8,286 nt of DNA from JAVVUQ01 sp036653075 (GCA_036653075.1 JAVVUQ010000069.1:1-8286), one strand, 5' to 3'; positions 1 to 6,363 are shown, numbered from the stretch's first letter. Numbers and translations: made by a program. Notes: generated from the sequence alone by a model not told the origin.

Positions 1-54
1 AAACAAAAAATAAAAATTGTACAAAATCAGATAGTCGGATATAAAACTATTTAA
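1..54 (+). CDS. Possible 3' tail of a plus-strand gene cut by the window edge
   Basis: Frame 1 is open from the first base to a TAA at 52-54, giving 17 residues that end in VGYKTI. Nothing in this tail is recognisable. The only support is the plus-strand terminator about 70 bases downstream (122-152), which implies that some plus-strand transcript ends here. Another frame is also open for 13 codons, so the frame choice is not secure. Confidence 0.2.
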   Translation, partial: KQKIKIVQNQIVGYKTI

Positions 55-121
55 TGTTTCTTTAAATCTGTAACCGCATTTGTAACTATTTAATATATAA
101 AATACTTAATATAATAAATTT

Positions 122-152
122 GCTCAAGTGAATTAATTCATTTGAGCTTTTT
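122..152 (+). terminator. Rho-independent terminator for a gene left of the window
   Basis: GCTCAA (122-127) pairs with TTGAGC (142-147). A G-T wobble and TGAA/TTCA continue the stem inward to a TTAA loop. Five T residues follow on the plus strand (148-152). No T-tract directly follows the hairpin on the minus strand, so it most likely ends a plus-strand transcript entering from the left. That gene would converge with the catalase gene. Confidence 0.75.
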
Positions 153-219
153 ATATAATATTTATCGTTATTTATATTATTTATAGTTTTTATATAATAT
201 ATTGTTATTTTATATAATA
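148..219. repeat. AT-rich short repeats between two terminators
   Basis: TTTTATATAATA occurs three times (149-160, 188-199, 208-219). The first two copies share the longer TTTTTATATAATAT and lie 39 bases apart. The stretch is almost pure A/T, so some repetition is expected by chance. No gene is visible between the flanking hairpins. Confidence 0.35.
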
Positions 220-230
220 ATTTATAAAAT

Positions 231-275
231 AAAGCCGTCTTTTATTTACTACGTAAATACAAGACGGCAATTTTT
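231..275. terminator. Long hairpin, likely bidirectional terminator ending the catalase gene
   Basis: GCCGTCTT (234-241) pairs with AAGACGGC (261-268). After one T-C mismatch, TATTTAC (243-249) pairs with GTAAATA (253-259), closing a three-base TAC loop. The stem therefore has 15 pairs. Read on the minus strand it is followed by TTTATTTTATAAA, and on the plus strand by AATTTTTA. It lies about 50 bases past the catalase stop codon. It would end that minus-strand transcript and back up the plus-strand terminator at 122-152. Confidence 0.8.
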
Positions 276-320
276 ATAATATAAAATATAATTTGAATAT
301 TTTGTATTTAGGGTCTATTT

Positions 321-1826
321 TTACTTTAACGTTGCTTGAATTAAATTATAATTGTCAAGTTTTGAAAGTTCTATAACTTTATTTAAGTCAAGTCCCGCTG
401 CTTGCGTAAAGCGTCTGCCATACTCTATATCCGCTAAGTAGCAGTGAACAGCGTGACGATATTTTATATTTTCTGTACAAGCAGCGATATCGCCTGCTGT
501 GTTTGAAATAAGAATTTGTTTTTTATCTTCGGTCAAAACTCTCCATAAATCACCGCCAGCTTTAAAGCAATCATCTGTCGGGTCGTCTTTTGGGTCATAA
601 CGATACATAGCGCCTTCTAATTCAAGTGGCGGTTCCATAACATCTGATTGCGCTGTCCATACGCCCATACTGTTTGGAGAATACGCTGGCGCTGAGCCAT
701 AATTTCCATCAACTCGCATAGCTCCGTCACGATGATATTCGTTAACTTCCACTTTAGCGCGATTTACAGGAATAAGATTATGATTTACTCCTAAACGATA
801 TCTTTGAGCATCGCCATATGCAAACAACCTACCTTGCAAGAAGCGGTCAGGACTAAAACCTATGCCAGGCACAACGTGAGCTGGAGTAAAAGCGGATTGT
901 TCAACTTCAGCAAAATAATTTTCTGGATTACGATTTAACTCCAATTCACCCACTTCAATAAGCGGAAATTCTTTGTGACGCCAAATTTTTGTAATATCAA
1001 AGGGATTCTCATAATGATTTTTTGCTTGTTCTTGCGTCATAATTTGCACATACATCGTCCATTTAGGGAAATCGCCCCTTTCAATAGCTTCAAATAAATC
1101 TTTACCGTGGTATTCACGATCCATTCCATTAATCTTTGCCGCTTCTTCGTTGGAAAGATTTTTAATTCCTTGTTGTGTTTTAAAGTGGAATTTACACCAA
1201 ACACGTTCGTTTTTACTGTTATAAAATGAGTATGTATGCTCGCCAAAAAAGTGCATATTACGGAAAGACGCAGGAATACCTCTATCACTCATAACTATTG
1301 TAATTTGATGAAAACATTCAGGCAATAACGTCCAAAAATCCCAGTTATTTTGCGCGCTACGTCTGCCAGTATGCGGGTCACGTTTAACAGCCCTATTAAG
1401 GTCGGAAAAATTATGCACATCACGTATAAAGAAGGTTGGAGTATTATTTCCAACCATATCCCAGTTTCCCTCTTGCGTGTAAAACTTAACCGCTACTCCA
1501 CGTATATCACGCTCACAATCGGCTGCGCCTCGCTCGCCAGCAACAGTGGAAAATCTGATGAAAACTTCCGTTTCAACCCCTTTTTGCAAAACATTAGCCT
1601 TAGTATATTGTGAAATATCGCGCGTTGCCGTAAATTTACCATAAGCGCCCCAACCCTTTGCGTGCATACGCCTTTCAGGTATTACTTCACGATTAAAATG
1701 CGCCATCTTCTCCATAAGCCATACATCACTCATCACAACAGGCCCACGCGGTCCAGCCGTAATTGCATTTTCATTGTCCGCCACAGGCGCGCCAACTTCA
1801 TTAGTCAATTTTTTTAAATCACTCAT
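321..1826 (-). CDS. katA: Haem catalase, KatA type (small-subunit, clade 3-like)
   Basis: This cytoplasmic haem enzyme converts two H2O2 to O2 and water. Its 501 residues are the usual length for small-subunit catalases, so it looks complete. The distal active-site motif is at about residues 44-58 (FNREVIPERRMHAKG) with catalytic His55. The substrate-channel stretch RFSTVAGERG starts at Arg91, and the catalytic Asn is in VGNNTPTFFIRD (Asn128). The proximal haem-ligand motif RLFAYGDAQRYRLG (333-346) supplies Arg333 and Tyr337. No C-terminal flavodoxin-like extension is present, which excludes the large-subunit class. The ATG at 1824-1826 is preceded on the minus strand by a near-perfect AAGGAGGTT (1831-1839), which fixes the start. 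The gene looks richer in G+C than its flanks. It is monocistronic, divergent from the 2366 gene, has a PerR-like box upstream, and ends at the hairpin at 234-268. Confidence 0.97.
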   Translation of the reverse strand: MSDLKKLTNEVGAPVADNENAITAGPRGPVVMSDVWLMEKMAHFNREVIPERRMHAKGWGAYGKFTATRDISQYTKANVLQKGVETEVFIRFSTVAGERGAADCERDIRGVAVKFYTQEGNWDMVGNNTPTFFIRDVHNFSDLNRAVKRDPHTGRRSAQNNWDFWTLLPECFHQITIVMSDRGIPASFRNMHFFGEHTYSFYNSKNERVWCKFHFKTQQGIKNLSNEEAAKINGMDREYHGKDLFEAIERGDFPKWTMYVQIMTQEQAKNHYENPFDITKIWRHKEFPLIEVGELELNRNPENYFAEVEQSAFTPAHVVPGIGFSPDRFLQGRLFAYGDAQRYRLGVNHNLIPVNRAKVEVNEYHRDGAMRVDGNYGSAPAYSPNSMGVWTAQSDVMEPPLELEGAMYRYDPKDDPTDDCFKAGGDLWRVLTEDKKQILISNTAGDIAACTENIKYRHAVHCYLADIEYGRRFTQAAGLDLNKVIELSKLDNYNLIQATLK

Positions 1827-1851
1827 TTTTAACCTCCTTAAATTCTACTTC

Positions 1852-1866
1852 ATATAATTATTATCG
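1852..1866. promoter_or_regulatory. PerR-box-like operator upstream of catalase
   Basis: The plus-strand sequence ATATAATTATTATCG matches the 7-1-7 PerR consensus TTATAATnATTATAA at 11 of 14 defined positions. The mismatches are at the outer ends. The site is 25 bases upstream of the catalase start codon and would overlap the promoter -10 region, where a repressor should sit. Bacillota katA genes are classic PerR targets that are derepressed by peroxide. The caveat is base composition: AT-rich DNA yields such matches by chance. Confidence 0.5.
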
Positions 1867-1898
1867 TCTTAACGCTATTTCTAACATCAAAACGTCAA
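1860..1898 (-). promoter_or_regulatory. Candidate catalase promoter
   Basis: On the minus strand, -35-like hexamers TTGACG (1893-1898) and TTGATG (1885-1890) lie upstream of a -10-like GATAAT (1860-1865) inside the PerR-like box. The TTGATG/GATAAT pair has a 19-base spacer, slightly long for the vegetative sigma factor. No better pair was found close to the gene. Confidence 0.3.
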
Positions 1899-1916
1899 CT
1901 TACTCGTTAAATACCT

Positions 1917-2056
1917 TTTGCAATAACCATTATAAATTAACATAATTATTACTTGCAATAATCACTATATATCAATATAATCACTACGGATACCAACCAC
2001 TACAAATCAGTATAATTATTACTTGCAATAACCACTATAAATCCACGCAATCACTA
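1917..2056. repeat. Array of four imperfect 35-bp tandem repeats
   Basis: The units are 1917-1951, 1952-1986, 1987-2021 and 2022-2056, each exactly 35 bases. Each opens with a CTTGCAATAA-like segment (the third unit is diverged), continues with CCACTATAAATC-like sequence, and closes with ATAATYAYTA. Units 2 and 4 are closest at their left halves, and units 1 and 3 both close in ATAATTATTA. Each unit contains two versions of the decamer ATAAYCACTA, giving eight copies at alternating spacing (about 16 and 19 bases). The array lies between the divergent catalase and the 90-residue protein gene, about 90 bases beyond the catalase start. It is non-coding. It could be a cluster of regulator sites or a simple minisatellite. 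Confidence 0.85.
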
Positions 2057-2171
2057 AAATATAATTTTTTATAACCGCAAACACCTCTATTTTTTTACTT
2101 TTTTAGTATAACATAAATTTTAATATTAGTCAACAATAATAAGACTCATTACTAATAATATTTTTTTGTAT

Positions 2172-2191
2172 AATAATTATGTATAATTATT
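2172..2191. promoter_or_regulatory. Perfect 9-2-9 palindrome, possible operator
   Basis: AATAATTAT (2172-2180) and ATAATTATT (2183-2191) are exact reverse complements around a GT centre. A TATAAT hexamer starts 17 bases further right (2208-2213). The palindrome could bind a dimeric regulator of the rightward operon. It is made almost only of A and T, so chance is a real alternative, and no T-tract or G/C stem supports a terminator. Confidence 0.3.
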
Positions 2192-2283
2192 TTTGATTAA
2201 ATGATAGTATAATTTAGCGGTAAAAAGCTTTTAAACTATAAGATTTAATTAAATAGGATACTATGGTAGAATTATATTTTTGT

Positions 2284-2314
2284 TTGAACGTTAATTTATG
2301 AAATTTCATATTAT
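2284..2314 (+). promoter_or_regulatory. Weak promoter candidate for the rightward two-gene operon
   Basis: TTGAAC (2284-2289) is followed after 17 bases by CATATT (2307-2312), or after 19 bases by TATTAT (2309-2314). It lies about 50 bases upstream of the 2366 start. CATATTAT (2307-2314) also partly resembles a sporulation sigma-E/K -10 element, but no matching -35 is evident. An isolated TATAAT at 2208-2213 is an alternative -10. None of these is convincing. Confidence 0.25.
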
Positions 2315-2365
2315 TATATAGGAAGAAGTATTCTTTCAAGTAAAAATACAAGGAGAAAAACGATT

Positions 2366-2638
2366 ATGGGAATGCCTATTATTAAGCCAGGCACTATTAC
2401 ACGTGGGGAGACGGTTGGTGACATTATCGAATCAATCGCAACAGAAGAAGCCGCTTTTGCGCATATTTTGAATGCGGAAAGCGAAAAAATTATGGCTGTT
2501 GTAAATAACAGCAACGCATCAACGGAGGATTTATTTGCAATTAACGCATCGGTAAAAGATGCTATTAGCGCAATATCAAGATTAGAGATGCAATTACAAG
2601 CTAAATTATCTATGTTTAGTAACACAATTTGTCAATAA
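2366..2638 (+). CDS. Small helical protein sharing the C-terminal domain of the following 790-residue protein
   Basis: This is a 90-residue protein of unknown function. Residues 1-17 (MGMPIIKPGTITRGETV) form a short leader. Residues 18-85 look like two or three amphipathic helices, with the signatures DIIESIA, HILNAESEKI, INASVKDAISAI and LEMQLQAKLS. This part aligns without gaps to residues 714-780 of the downstream gene product, with about 29 of 65 identities. No signal peptide or membrane segment is visible, and the single Cys is at position 89, next to the C-terminus. The start is supported by AAGGAG (2350-2355), 10 bases before the ATG. The gap to the next gene is 35 bases with no terminator, so the two genes are probably co-transcribed. 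From memory, similar ...HILNAEGEKIQ... modules end collagen-like and exosporium-type proteins of Bacillota. I would regard it as a candidate structural or assembly partner. Confidence 0.85.
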   Translation: MGMPIIKPGTITRGETVGDIIESIATEEAAFAHILNAESEKIMAVVNNSNASTEDLFAINASVKDAISAISRLEMQLQAKLSMFSNTICQ

Positions 2639-2673
2639 AAAACTAACGAAAAATTTTTAAAGGAGAAATATTT

Positions 2674-5046
2674 ATGTCATTTTCTTATGCAAATGCTGGT
2701 TCTGGCCCAAGCGCGGGTGGAATTGGCTGGTTTAATTTTGGAAATATAACACTTACCCCTGGTCAAACCATTACTGGGCTAACAGGTACATTAAACGATG
2801 GTTCAACTGTCACTTTTGACTTATCTGCGCCATCGAATTCATCTATGAATTTCGACGCTCTACCTACGCCACGTTCCTCTTATTTTGGATATGTGGGATA
2901 TACTGGTATTTTAGGCGACGCTGCATTGCAAAATCAACGTATTGGCTCGCTTGATCCTGGTATGTTAACTATAAGTAATATCGTAGTCAAAGATTCTCTT
3001 GGAAATCCTATAAACAATTATACCACTATTGTTTCCGATGCTGAAAACACTAATATCGGAGAACAATGGACATTTAATACCGATGGTGGAGTATGGAATT
3101 TATTTACTACTTTAGGAAGCAATCCTACAACGCTTACTGGCCTTGGCACTCAAACGGCAAATATTATTGGTACAACGCAATTGTTTACAGCAACATACGC
3201 ATTATCTACACAATCACCTAAAAAATTAGATTTTACCGTTGTTAGTAACGGGGGACTTGAAGCGATAGCGATTGGTTTTGCCCTAACAAAAGTTTCAGTA
3301 TGCAAAAACATTGGTAGCCGTATTCATTCATCCGATCAATTCGTAATGGATATTGCTGGTTCGCCAAACAATCAAATTACTACAACTGGTTCTTCAGTTG
3401 GAATGCAATCGCCTTGCGCCGTTGTATATGGATTCGCAGGCAATAGTTATACTATCAGCGAACAAATGGCTCCTGGTAGCGTTAGTCCATTATCGGCGTA
3501 CACACAAACTGTTTCAGCAGTCAACCTTTCCCCTGGCGGTAGCGTGCCTCCGACAGGTAGCTTGCCAATAACCTTTACGCCTGCGCTTGGAGATATTGTC
3601 AAGTATACAATCCTTAATTCTGCGCCGCAAGTTTTTACAAAAAAAGTGGATAAAGCTTTTGCAAAACCAGGCGATATCTTAACGTATACTGTAACAGGCG
3701 TAAATCCAAACAACTATCCGTTACCAAACGTTGTATTCACCGATGCGCCGCCAGCTGGAACAACTTATATCGGCAATCTTATAGTAAGCGTTCCTTATAC
3801 GGGAACGACTCCAGCTACTGGCTTAACATTGACAATGCCCGCAAATAGCACTGTTACGGCAAGCTATCAAGTGCAAGTATCCAATTCTGCGCCGATTAAT
3901 AATCCAATTGTAAATATTGCATCAGCCGTAGTTCCAAATGGTACGTCTGGTAACACAAACCCAATATCCACGCAAATAAACTATGCGGATTTAACAAGCG
4001 CAGGCAATATTATAAAATCAGCTACTCCTGCTTTTGCTCAGTTTGGCGATACGTTAACTTACACTATTACACTGCATAATACTGGTAATGTTGCCGCTAA
4101 TAATGTAATAGTAACAGATATAATTCCAAGCTCGACAACCTATGTGAGTAATTCTATTACTGCAAGCGTTCCATTTACAGGCGATCCAACTTCCGTTATA
4201 ACATTAAACAGTCCTATTCCTGCTGGCGGAAGCGTAACAATATCTTATAAAGTAAAAATAGGAAATAACGCTCCTGCAATTAATCCTATTCCAAACACAG
4301 CTAAAGCAAATTATTCATACACCGTAGACCCAGCAAATCCAAATAGCGAAAACGCAATCGGTATAAGCAATACAGTTTTAACTCCAGTTTCTACTGCAAA
4401 ACTATCCATAGTGAAAACCGCAAGCGAAAGCATTGGTTATATCGGAGATGTCATCACCTATAACATCGCCATAACAAATACTGGCAACGTTCCAGCAGAT
4501 AATGTAATTATTACTGACCCTATTCCAAGCGGAACAGTCTTAGTATCAGGCTCATTAGTGGTTAGCGTACCTTATACGGGCGCATTACCAACATTGACCT
4601 TAACAAATGACATTTTGCCAGGGCAAACAATTACTATTTCTTACCAAGTAAAAGTAACAGCTATTCCTAACCCTAACCCCATTGTCAATGTAGCAAAAGC
4701 TGATTTTACTTATATCGTAAACCCTAACTCAACAAACGGCGTACCAGCAAATAGCTCAAGCAATGGCGCTCGCACAACAATATTTACAAATAATTATCGT
4801 CAACAAATCAATGACCTTATTGAATCCATAGCATTACAAGAAACAGGATTGGGCGCAATTGCAAACGCAGAAGGCGCAAAAATCCAAAAAATCGTGTCTA
4901 TGCCAAATGTCACACCACAACAACTGTTATGCTTAAATAAAAGCGTTATCGATATGACAAATGCAATATCTTTATTAGAATCAATACTTATGCAAAAACT
5001 TAGCATAGTTGATTGCCAAATTGATAGTAAAAATCCATCTTGCTAA
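2674..5046 (+). CDS. Large DUF11-repeat surface-type protein with a C-terminal helical module
   Basis: A 790-residue beta-rich structural protein, not an enzyme. Residues 1-205 (opening SFSYANAGSGPSAGGIGWF) resemble a CshA-like or jelly-roll module. Residues 206-315 look like a SpaA/prealbumin-type fold (DQFVMDIAGS, YTISEQMAPGS, Cys210 and Cys248). Three DUF11/TIGR01451-type repeats follow at about 317-437, 443-565 and 575-700. Each has a first-strand Lys, PGD/FGD/IGD plus LTYT or ITYN, a VxTD/IxTD strand, an SVP[YF]TG loop (372, 498, 631) and a closing N-[IT/V]-A (Asn414, Asn541, Asn672). The Lys/Asp/Asn pattern could support intramolecular isopeptide bonds, which is inference. Residues 712-790 are the helical domain shared with the 90-residue protein upstream, with Cys753, Cys781 and Cys790. 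No signal peptide, LPXTG motif or membrane anchor is visible, which is odd for an adhesin. AAAGGAG (2659-2665) supports the start. The gene ends at the terminator at 5166-5206. Confidence 0.93.
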   Translation: MSFSYANAGSGPSAGGIGWFNFGNITLTPGQTITGLTGTLNDGSTVTFDLSAPSNSSMNFDALPTPRSSYFGYVGYTGILGDAALQNQRIGSLDPGMLTISNIVVKDSLGNPINNYTTIVSDAENTNIGEQWTFNTDGGVWNLFTTLGSNPTTLTGLGTQTANIIGTTQLFTATYALSTQSPKKLDFTVVSNGGLEAIAIGFALTKVSVCKNIGSRIHSSDQFVMDIAGSPNNQITTTGSSVGMQSPCAVVYGFAGNSYTISEQMAPGSVSPLSAYTQTVSAVNLSPGGSVPPTGSLPITFTPALGDIVKYTILNSAPQVFTKKVDKAFAKPGDILTYTVTGVNPNNYPLPNVVFTDAPPAGTTYIGNLIVSVPYTGTTPATGLTLTMPANSTVTASYQVQVSNSAPINNPIVNIASAVVPNGTSGNTNPISTQINYADLTSAGNIIKSATPAFAQFGDTLTYTITLHNTGNVAANNVIVTDIIPSSTTYVSNSITASVPFTGDPTSVITLNSPIPAGGSVTISYKVKIGNNAPAINPIPNTAKANYSYTVDPANPNSENAIGISNTVLTPVSTAKLSIVKTASESIGYIGDVITYNIAITNTGNVPADNVIITDPIPSGTVLVSGSLVVSVPYTGALPTLTLTNDILPGQTITISYQVKVTAIPNPNPIVNVAKADFTYIVNPNSTNGVPANSSSNGARTTIFTNNYRQQINDLIESIALQETGLGAIANAEGAKIQKIVSMPNVTPQQLLCLNKSVIDMTNAISLLESILMQKLSIVDCQIDSKNPSC

Positions 5047-5054
5047 TTGTAACT

Positions 5055-5130
5055 AAACAGATTTTATAACAAACAGATTTATAACCGATAACAATTTTTT
5101 AGATAGTAAAAATTAATAATTTTTTAGATA
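5055..5130. repeat. Two short duplications in the 3' untranslated region
   Basis: AAACAGATTTTATAAC (5055-5070) is followed directly by AAACAGATTTATAAC (5071-5085), a tandem copy with one T missing. Shortly after, AATTTTTTAGATA occurs at 5093-5105 and again at 5118-5130. Both look like slippage-type duplications in non-coding DNA, with no evident function. Confidence 0.45.
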
Positions 5131-5165
5131 TTTAAATTTGTTTTATAAAAATAAGAATAACATTT

Positions 5166-5206
5166 AGCCCACTGAAAAAATCATTTTTAGTGGGCTTTAA
5201 TTTTTT
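5166..5206 (+). terminator. Strong rho-independent terminator for the two-gene operon
   Basis: AGCCCACT (5166-5173) pairs with AGTGGGCT (5189-5196). A G-T wobble and four A-T pairs extend the stem inward to a five-base AATCA loop. TTT-AA-TTTTTT follows to 5206 on the plus strand. It lies about 120 bases past the stop codon of the 790-residue gene. The minus strand has no T-tract after the stem. Confidence 0.88.
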
Positions 5207-5233
5207 ACAATAATTTTAATGCTGGCAACTCTA

Positions 5234-5572
5234 TCATCTTATTGCGTCACAGTCTTTTATCCACCAAAAATCCCAACCCCAAGGCGTTATATCAAGTCCT
5301 TTGATATAAATTGCTTGATTTTCTGTCCAACCACTAAACGCAAATGCCTCTACTAATTCCATAGTTGCCTAAATAGTAAAGTCTTTTATACCAATGCAGC
5401 CCGAAAACGCAAACGTTCTTAAAGTTGTCACGCTGTTTGGTAACGTGATAGATGATAATTTGCTGCAATTATAAAATGCAAACATACCAATTGTTTGCAA
5501 GGCGTTACTAATAGGAATATTTACTAAATTACCACAATTATAAAAGGCGTAATCTTCACCTCAATTATAAAA
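5234..5572 (-). pseudogene. Remnant of a BspA-like leucine-rich-repeat gene (3' end)
   Basis: Translated on the minus strand, one frame reads FYN, a TGA stop (5561-5563), then 63 codons of LRR sequence. These include YAFYNCGNLVNIPI, FAFYNCSKLSSITLPNSV and FAFSGC. A TAG (5369-5371) follows, then 44 codons including AFAFSGWTENQAIYIKGL and a Trp-rich tail, ending at TGA 5234-5236. The AF-x-NC-x-L-x-x-I-x-LP-x-SV pattern is that of LRR_5/BspA proteins, and the GWTxNQxIYI ending is typical of their last repeat. The frame is preserved across both stops, so decay appears recent. The upstream break falls inside an FYNC motif, with Cys replaced by the stop, which suggests truncation by recombination between repeats. 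No start codon or ribosome site is visible. It lies on the same strand as the intact LRR gene, but its C-terminal end is of a different type. Confidence 0.8.
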
Positions 5573-5728
5573 TTACTTTGCTTATAAAAGTTTTGTCAAA
5601 ATACAGTTAATATCCATTTTTATCTTTATCTTTGCTATAATTGTTACTTTTTCAATAAAATCTGTTTTAAAAGTACATTAAATTGGTTTATCTGCGCTTG
5701 TTTTTAAAACTGCATTAAATAAATCTTT
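5573..5728. other. Intergenic stretch with no recognisable gene
   Basis: This is AT-rich DNA between the LRR remnant and the stop of the DUF3795-type gene. No LRR motif, convincing ORF, tRNA or hairpin with T-tract was found. Two loosely similar segments, TTTTAAAAGTACATTAAAT and TTTTAAAACTGCATTAAAT, lie near 5670 and 5703 and may be an old duplication. No terminator for the DUF3795-type gene is apparent. Confidence 0.4.
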
Positions 5729-6106
5729 TTACTTGCACCCACATTCTTTGTCGTACCACGCAATCAGCTTTCCACACTTTTTACAAGTATGCGCCGCTGT
5801 CTGTTTTTCCACCCACAAATCAACGCCATCTTCCTTCATCTCTTGCAAGTTTTTGATAACATCTTTATGATGACAAATACCATTTACGATATGCTTAGTC
5901 GAAAAATCTTCTAATTTCTCGCAAGGAAATTTGCTACATTCATAGCACCTTGTCACGCTGTTATCGCTTGCGCAATCTCTAAAACCATTAAAACAATCAC
6001 AACAGCAATTTTCGCTAATACAACCACCGCATACATTTTCTATAAAACTTGGACAACTCCCACAAAACAGCCCGCAAATTGCCGCTTGATTTCCATTTGG
6101 TTTCAT
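5729..6106 (-). CDS. Cysteine-rich DUF3795-type protein with C-terminal zinc-ribbon-like motif
   Basis: This 125-residue protein probably binds metal, but its biochemical role is unknown. It has 18 cysteines. The N-terminal CGLFCGSCP (11-19), CGGC (26-29), a run of four closely spaced Cys (34-38), and CYECSKFPCEKL (54-65) match the layout of DUF3795 (PF12675) as I know it. The C-terminus carries a second possible metal site, C108-x2-C111 and C122-x-C124. No signal peptide or membrane segment is seen, so it is likely cytoplasmic. The ATG at 6104-6106 follows a strong AGGAGGAG (6112-6119) with 5 bases between. It has its own promoter candidate upstream (6139-6167) and seems monocistronic. It lies between an LRR remnant and a large LRR gene on the same strand, but nothing links it to them functionally. 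Confidence 0.87.
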   Translation of the reverse strand: MKPNGNQAAICGLFCGSCPSFIENVCGGCISENCCCDCFNGFRDCASDNSVTRCYECSKFPCEKLEDFSTKHIVNGICHHKDVIKNLQEMKEDGVDLWVEKQTAAHTCKKCGKLIAWYDKECGCK

Positions 6107-6138
6107 TTTATCTCCTCCTATTTTAAACTCATCGTAAA

Positions 6139-6167
6139 ATTATAACACGCTTACTTTTATTTGCTTA
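6139..6167 (-). promoter_or_regulatory. Extended -10 promoter for the DUF3795-type gene
   Basis: On the minus strand TGTTATAAT gives a perfect -10 (TATAAT, 6139-6144) with the extended TGn element. A poor -35, TAAGCA (6162-6167), lies 17 bases further upstream, which is common for extended -10 promoters. The -10 ends about 30 bases before the start codon. Confidence 0.5.
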
Positions 6168-6213
6168 TAATATAAACTCGGCTATGAAAAAATACAAACA
6201 ACTTGGTTCGTTT

Positions 6214-6254
6214 AAAAAAGTCTTACGTTCTTTTTCCTTATTAGAAAAAAGACT
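6214..6254 (-). terminator. Possible terminator downstream of the LRR gene
   Basis: Read on the minus strand, CTTTTTTC (6244-6251) pairs with GGAAAAAG (6230-6237), including one T-G wobble, around a TAATAA loop. AGTCTT/AAGACT (6249-6254 and 6219-6224) can pair as an alternative outer stem. A run of T follows (plus-strand A at 6214-6219). It lies about 220 bases past the LRR stop codon and separates that gene from the DUF3795-type gene. The stem is weak and AT-rich. Confidence 0.4.
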
Positions 6255-6363
6255 CTATAGATAGATTTAATGATTCACTACCTAATCGCCCTTTGCGTGG
6301 TTTTAAATAATTAACTTCTATGCAAACTTTTCAATCTCCTATTTATCTTTATAAGCTACCGTT

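Noticed and set aside
1037..1613. Open frames inside the catalase gene (1037-1288 minus, 1350-1613 plus)
   Set aside because: They overlap a complete catalase coding sequence in other frames, lack their own ribosome sites and show no recognisable protein features.
1917..2056. CRISPR array interpretation of the 35-bp repeats
   Set aside because: The units are directly adjacent with no unique spacers, and the repeat itself varies, so this is a tandem repeat and not a CRISPR array.
2314..2625. 103-residue minus-strand frame with hydrophobic stretches opposite the 90-residue gene
   Set aside because: The plus-strand frame has a clear ribosome site and homology to the following gene product. The antisense frame looks hydrophobic only as a by-product.
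3353..5006. Frames inside the 790-residue gene (3353-3571 plus, 3447-3713 and 4800-5006 minus)
   Set aside because: They are out-of-frame shadows of a well-supported repeat protein.
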